This document shows positions 61,972-64,000 of a stretch of 64,000 nt of DNA, piece after piece (positions within the stretch are counted from its first letter, which is position 1; each line of letters begins with the position of its first letter). The DNA is from Lingula anatina. Taxonomy: Eukaryota > Brachiopoda > Lingulata > Lingulida > Lingulidae. The notes under the pieces are model-generated. The model saw only the letters and a program-made list of their open reading frames with translations. It was not told where the DNA came from and did no database searches. The translations under genes were made by a program, and so were the position numbers. The stretch spans positions 272,703-336,702 of the forward strand of contig NW_019775411.1 of NCBI RefSeq assembly GCF_001039355.2. Direction: 5' to 3'.

Positions 61972-64000
61972 GGATAACTTACAACGATTTCAGATAATTC
62001 TGATGCATGCGTTTCCACGTGATGCAAGTCTTGACCCAAAATTTGAACTTCTTCAGCAGCTTTTCCTGGAAATAATTAATAACAGTACTAGTATACATGT
62101 ACAGTTGTACCGCATGATACGCTTGTTAAAAAAGGTGGACGCGTTTAATTCGTATGTAAATAAAACAGGTATTTTCAGGACGCCAGAGTACAAGTCGAGT
62201 CATTCTAATAGATATTCTTTTCATTCTAACTGTGAGCAGAAATACAGGATTTAAAGAACGACTCAATGTCTCTAATCTTGCGTAACTATTGTGACGATTC
62301 GCTCTCCTAGGGGGAGTAAACATCAGAAGCGATATCGATATTCTTAGCAACACAAATGATTGAATGACACACCTTTTTATAAGACGGTAACGTGATTGAT
62401 GGAGAATAAATATTACCCAAGAAATTGTTTCAGAAACAAAACGAGTCAATTGACCCCTTTTAAAAACAGAGGAAACTACACTATCTAAATACACAGACGT
62501 CAATAACCACTCAAATACCTGTGTAGATTTTGGGTTTATTTTGCGGGAGGCCATATGTTATGTTGTTTAAGCGTGATCAATTAAAATATTCTTAACTACG
62601 TGGAGAGGGCGAATAATAAAAAAGTCTGTTGATTCAAGCGATTTGTTTACGTGGCTACATGTACGAAGCCCAAGACTCGCTGGGACAGCCTAATAAATCC
62701 CAAGTTCAGTAAAATTAGTTGGTATCATTTTTAGTCAAAACTTACCTTTCCCTTTCCACCTACCCCCAGTCACACACACACACACACGCACGCACGCACG
62801 CACACACGCACGCACGCAGGCACACACACACGCACACATACACACACAATAATAATTATAGAGCGATATCTACTGTTTATAACTACAAGTAAATCTACGT
62901 GGAGAGACAGAACGTTAAAAAATGACCTTCAGGCATTTTTTATATTAGCATAAGTCGAAGAAGGTATATTTGTGCATTACAAAAAAAATCCATGTTGAAA
63001 GCATTAACTCTCGCAATGTCTTTCTACCGATTAATCCATACCTCAAAACATGTACATTGAACAGCAGGGTCATCAATATCTTGCCCTCTACAATTAATTG
63101 CTACTTTCTTTTTCCAATGACCAATGCAATAACAGTATCGACACTGTGTAAGTTAAAGCTACAGAAGAGTTTAGATTATTGGATCCAGCTACTCGCCTGT
63201 CTAATAACCACCGAACAAGACGATATTAAGCATAACTACGTGTCTATATATGGCGTGCCGTTATTAGGATCACATTGAACGCAAAATGTTAGAGATACAT
63301 CAAAGTCGAGCACATACAAGAAAGTAAAGTGTAGGTTTTTATAAAGGGAAATGCGGATATTTTTCTATTATTCTTAAAAGCGAAAAAGTTGAATCTGTAA
63401 ACATTTAAATATGAACATTTCATGATCACTGCCACTAGATATAATGAATTGACAAAATTTTCAATCATTTTAATATTCACTTTTTGATAATGTTCCCTGA
63501 TATCGCTACTTGCCCCACCTTTATTACCTTCCCATATTTGTCATATAACATTTATGAAAAATTATCTTTCGGTTAATGCAGAATGTGAGTATTATTAAAA
63601 GGCACTTCCATTGCATTTCGATGAATGATTTAAAACGCCAAGTATGTTATGATTGGTTATACAGAAATTAAAATGAATGCAGAGAAATATCGCAACAAAG
63701 ATTTTACAAGATAGGAATATATCCATATTATGAAAGAATTTATTCATGGTTTCTACATAGGATGTTAAACAAATATTTTTTGATTAGAGCTTTAGTCTAT
63801 AAGTAAAACATAAGGCTGATTTATCATGAATATATTCAAATATAAATTATACAATGCATATGTACTTACCCCGTCAACATTTGGATTTCGCGGTCGCGGT
63901 GATACCCCAGGGGTAAGTGATGCAGTGCTATCCCCTGACGACCGTCTGCGTCTCCCCGGGGTGCTCCCTCTCAAGATCGCCGACCCCCTGCGTCCGTGTA
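52906..64000 (-). CDS. CNBD2: CNBD2-type cyclic-nucleotide-binding protein, 5' end outside window
   Basis: Sixteen exons on the minus strand join in phase (listed 5' to 3'): 63870-64000, 61983-62065, 59947-60064, 58965-59039, 58454-58542, 58082-58232, 57627-57710, 57265-57335, 56747-56824, 56427-56487, 55806-56219, 55562-55625, 54689-54795, 54427-54501, 53561-53695 and 52906-53058 (TGA). About 629 residues are visible; human CNBD2 is 576. The order is a basic Ser/Arg-rich N-terminus (TPGRRRRSSGDS), a helical region (FWVKTCITWKRM, STEAKRILTKRPEERTQEEL), then a first cNBD with SYESKRVIVRQGHPPQGFYF. Its phosphate cassette FGELSIISRDKRQST keeps Glu and Arg. A second cNBD follows (RGGVIVRDSNYSDWIIIVKS), split by a long low-complexity insert. 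The end has FPSDDEMQKNLKERVNWDVY, a CNBD2 signature. In mouse the orthologue (CRIS) binds cAMP and is needed for sperm function; the role here is inferred. Confidence 0.93.
53034..53381. repeat. 174-bp tandem duplication containing the last CNBD2 acceptor
   Basis: 53034-53207 and 53208-53381 are almost identical. Each copy contains the first 25 bases of the terminal exon and its upstream acceptor region. Only the copy nearer the stop (53034-53058) continues into the conserved exon. Confidence 0.92.
53841..53886. repeat. CA/CG microsatellite in CNBD2 intron
   Basis: Alternating CA and CG dinucleotides followed by pure CA. Confidence 0.9.
54018..54033. mobile_element. Left end of a GGCGGATCC-type element in CNBD2 intron
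   Basis: CAGGGGCGGATCCAGG matches the ends at 32530 and 43863. No partner end was recognised, so only a solo terminus is claimed. Confidence 0.4.
55806..56219 (-). CDS. CNBD2: CNBD2 exon encoding the insert that splits the second cNBD
   Basis: A 138-codon exon, much the longest in the gene. It begins GSVQVLKKLVQVN, continuing the beta strand of DWIIIVKS, then includes an acidic segment EDADDVPIADV and a Ser/Thr/Gln-rich segment without predicted fold. The second cNBD resumes about 80 residues later in the exon at 54427 (NPQFVQVQTLTKGSVF). The position of the insert matches human CNBD2. Confidence 0.88.
56855..57013. mobile_element. 159-bp MITE with CGCCGGTGTAACG ends in CNBD2 intron
   Basis: Perfect 13-bp terminal inverted repeats at 56855-56867 and 57001-57013, with further imperfect pairing inside (GAGAGTCCGC and GCGGACTTTC). 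No obvious target duplication. Confidence 0.75.
58082..58232 (-). CDS. CNBD2: CNBD2 exon: first cNBD beta-roll
   Basis: Fifty codons from YESKRVIVRQGHPPQGFYFI to SRGESFG. The donor interrupts the phosphate-binding cassette between FG and the following ELSIIS (exon 57627-57710), which holds the Glu and Arg that contact cAMP in the family. Confidence 0.92.
59405..59652. mobile_element. MITE with TAA duplication, 248 bp, in CNBD2 intron
   Basis: Flanked by TAA (59402-59404 and 59653-59655). The ends carry ATTCCCACAGAT and its reverse complement. The interior repeats the AGATCGATCTA, TTAGGGGGTAATTA and TGACAGCAATTTAG words of the 16340 and 47938 elements, partly as an internal inverted duplication (GTGACAGACATTTAAGCC both ways). 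Confidence 0.82.
61914..61972. repeat. TG then AG microsatellite next to a CNBD2 donor
   Basis: TG repeats followed by AG repeats, ending 5 bases before the donor motif at 61977-61982 (on the complementary strand). Length change here could affect splicing of the second visible exon. Confidence 0.85.
62773..62847. repeat. CA/CGCA compound microsatellite
   Basis: CACACA and CGCACGCA units mixed over about 75 bases in the first visible CNBD2 intron. Confidence 0.9.
63870..64000 (-). CDS. CNBD2: CNBD2 first visible exon, basic disordered region
   Basis: Open to the window edge, so the true start is beyond it. It reads GSTPGRRRRSSGDSTASLTP and a PRPRNPNVDG end, then the donor GTAAGT. Arg/Ser/Pro-rich with RRRRSS and similar basophilic-kinase-type sites. 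It has higher GC than the surrounding introns, as is common near 5' ends. Confidence 0.75.

Overview
This is a window of animal nuclear DNA. The genes are split into many short exons with GT-AG introns, the DNA is AT-rich, microsatellites are abundant, and small inverted-repeat transposons and LINE debris are scattered through it. The gene families (an SLC26 anion transporter of the SLC26A5/A6 type, a CNBD2-type cyclic-nucleotide-binding protein, and DUF1647-like type II membrane proteins) and the many ACATGTA-type words suggest a marine invertebrate. A mollusc or related lophotrochozoan is my best guess (about 0.5). Nothing in the window fixes the species. No operons, CRISPR arrays, convincing tRNA genes or rRNA genes were seen.

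Layout. (1) 1-4992: 3' exons of an SLC26 gene (copy A), nearly identical to 12396-17598, ending at a single N. (2) 4994-8493: no gene; a mini inverted-repeat element and a 5'-truncated LINE on the minus strand. (3) 8494-21768: the main SLC26 gene on the plus strand, 16 exons readable in one consistent phase chain. Its N-terminal exons are missing. (4) 21769-25230: nothing recognised. (5) 25231-30548: two copies of a roughly 2.3-kb repeat-rich block around a single N. (6) 30550-47898: two DUF1647-like genes (33419-35846 and 40573-47898) plus a decayed third first exon at 31741. Nested small transposons, a 271-base N gap, a possible ankyrin-repeat scrap and tandem repeats lie among them. (7) 47899-52905: gene-free, with small transposons. 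(8) 52906-64000: a CNBD2-type gene on the minus strand, 16 exons, continuing past the right edge.

Assembly structure matters here. Isolated single Ns stand at 1932, 4993, 14171, 27503 and 30549. At four of them the flanking sequence is repeated on both sides, exactly at 1932 and 14171. The Ns therefore look like contig joins whose overlaps were never merged. Copy A of SLC26 ends about 11 bases before such an N, so it is more likely an alternative haplotype inserted into the scaffold than a true tandem gene. The copies differ by scattered substitutions, by two amino acids, and by one clean 215-bp transposon insertion with an empty site in the other copy.

The genes do not form a pathway. The SLC26 protein should be a plasma-membrane anion transporter. 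The DUF1647-like proteins look like Golgi-anchored proteins related to glycosyltransferases. CNBD2 is a cAMP-binding protein linked to male fertility in mouse. The most notable observations are a three-fold duplicated promoter-plus-anchor-exon module in the DUF1647-like cluster, a family of 3-bp-TSD MITEs with a visible empty site, a tandemly duplicated splice acceptor at the last CNBD2 exon, and a long hairpin with nuclear-receptor half-site repeats in the 25-30 kb repeat block.
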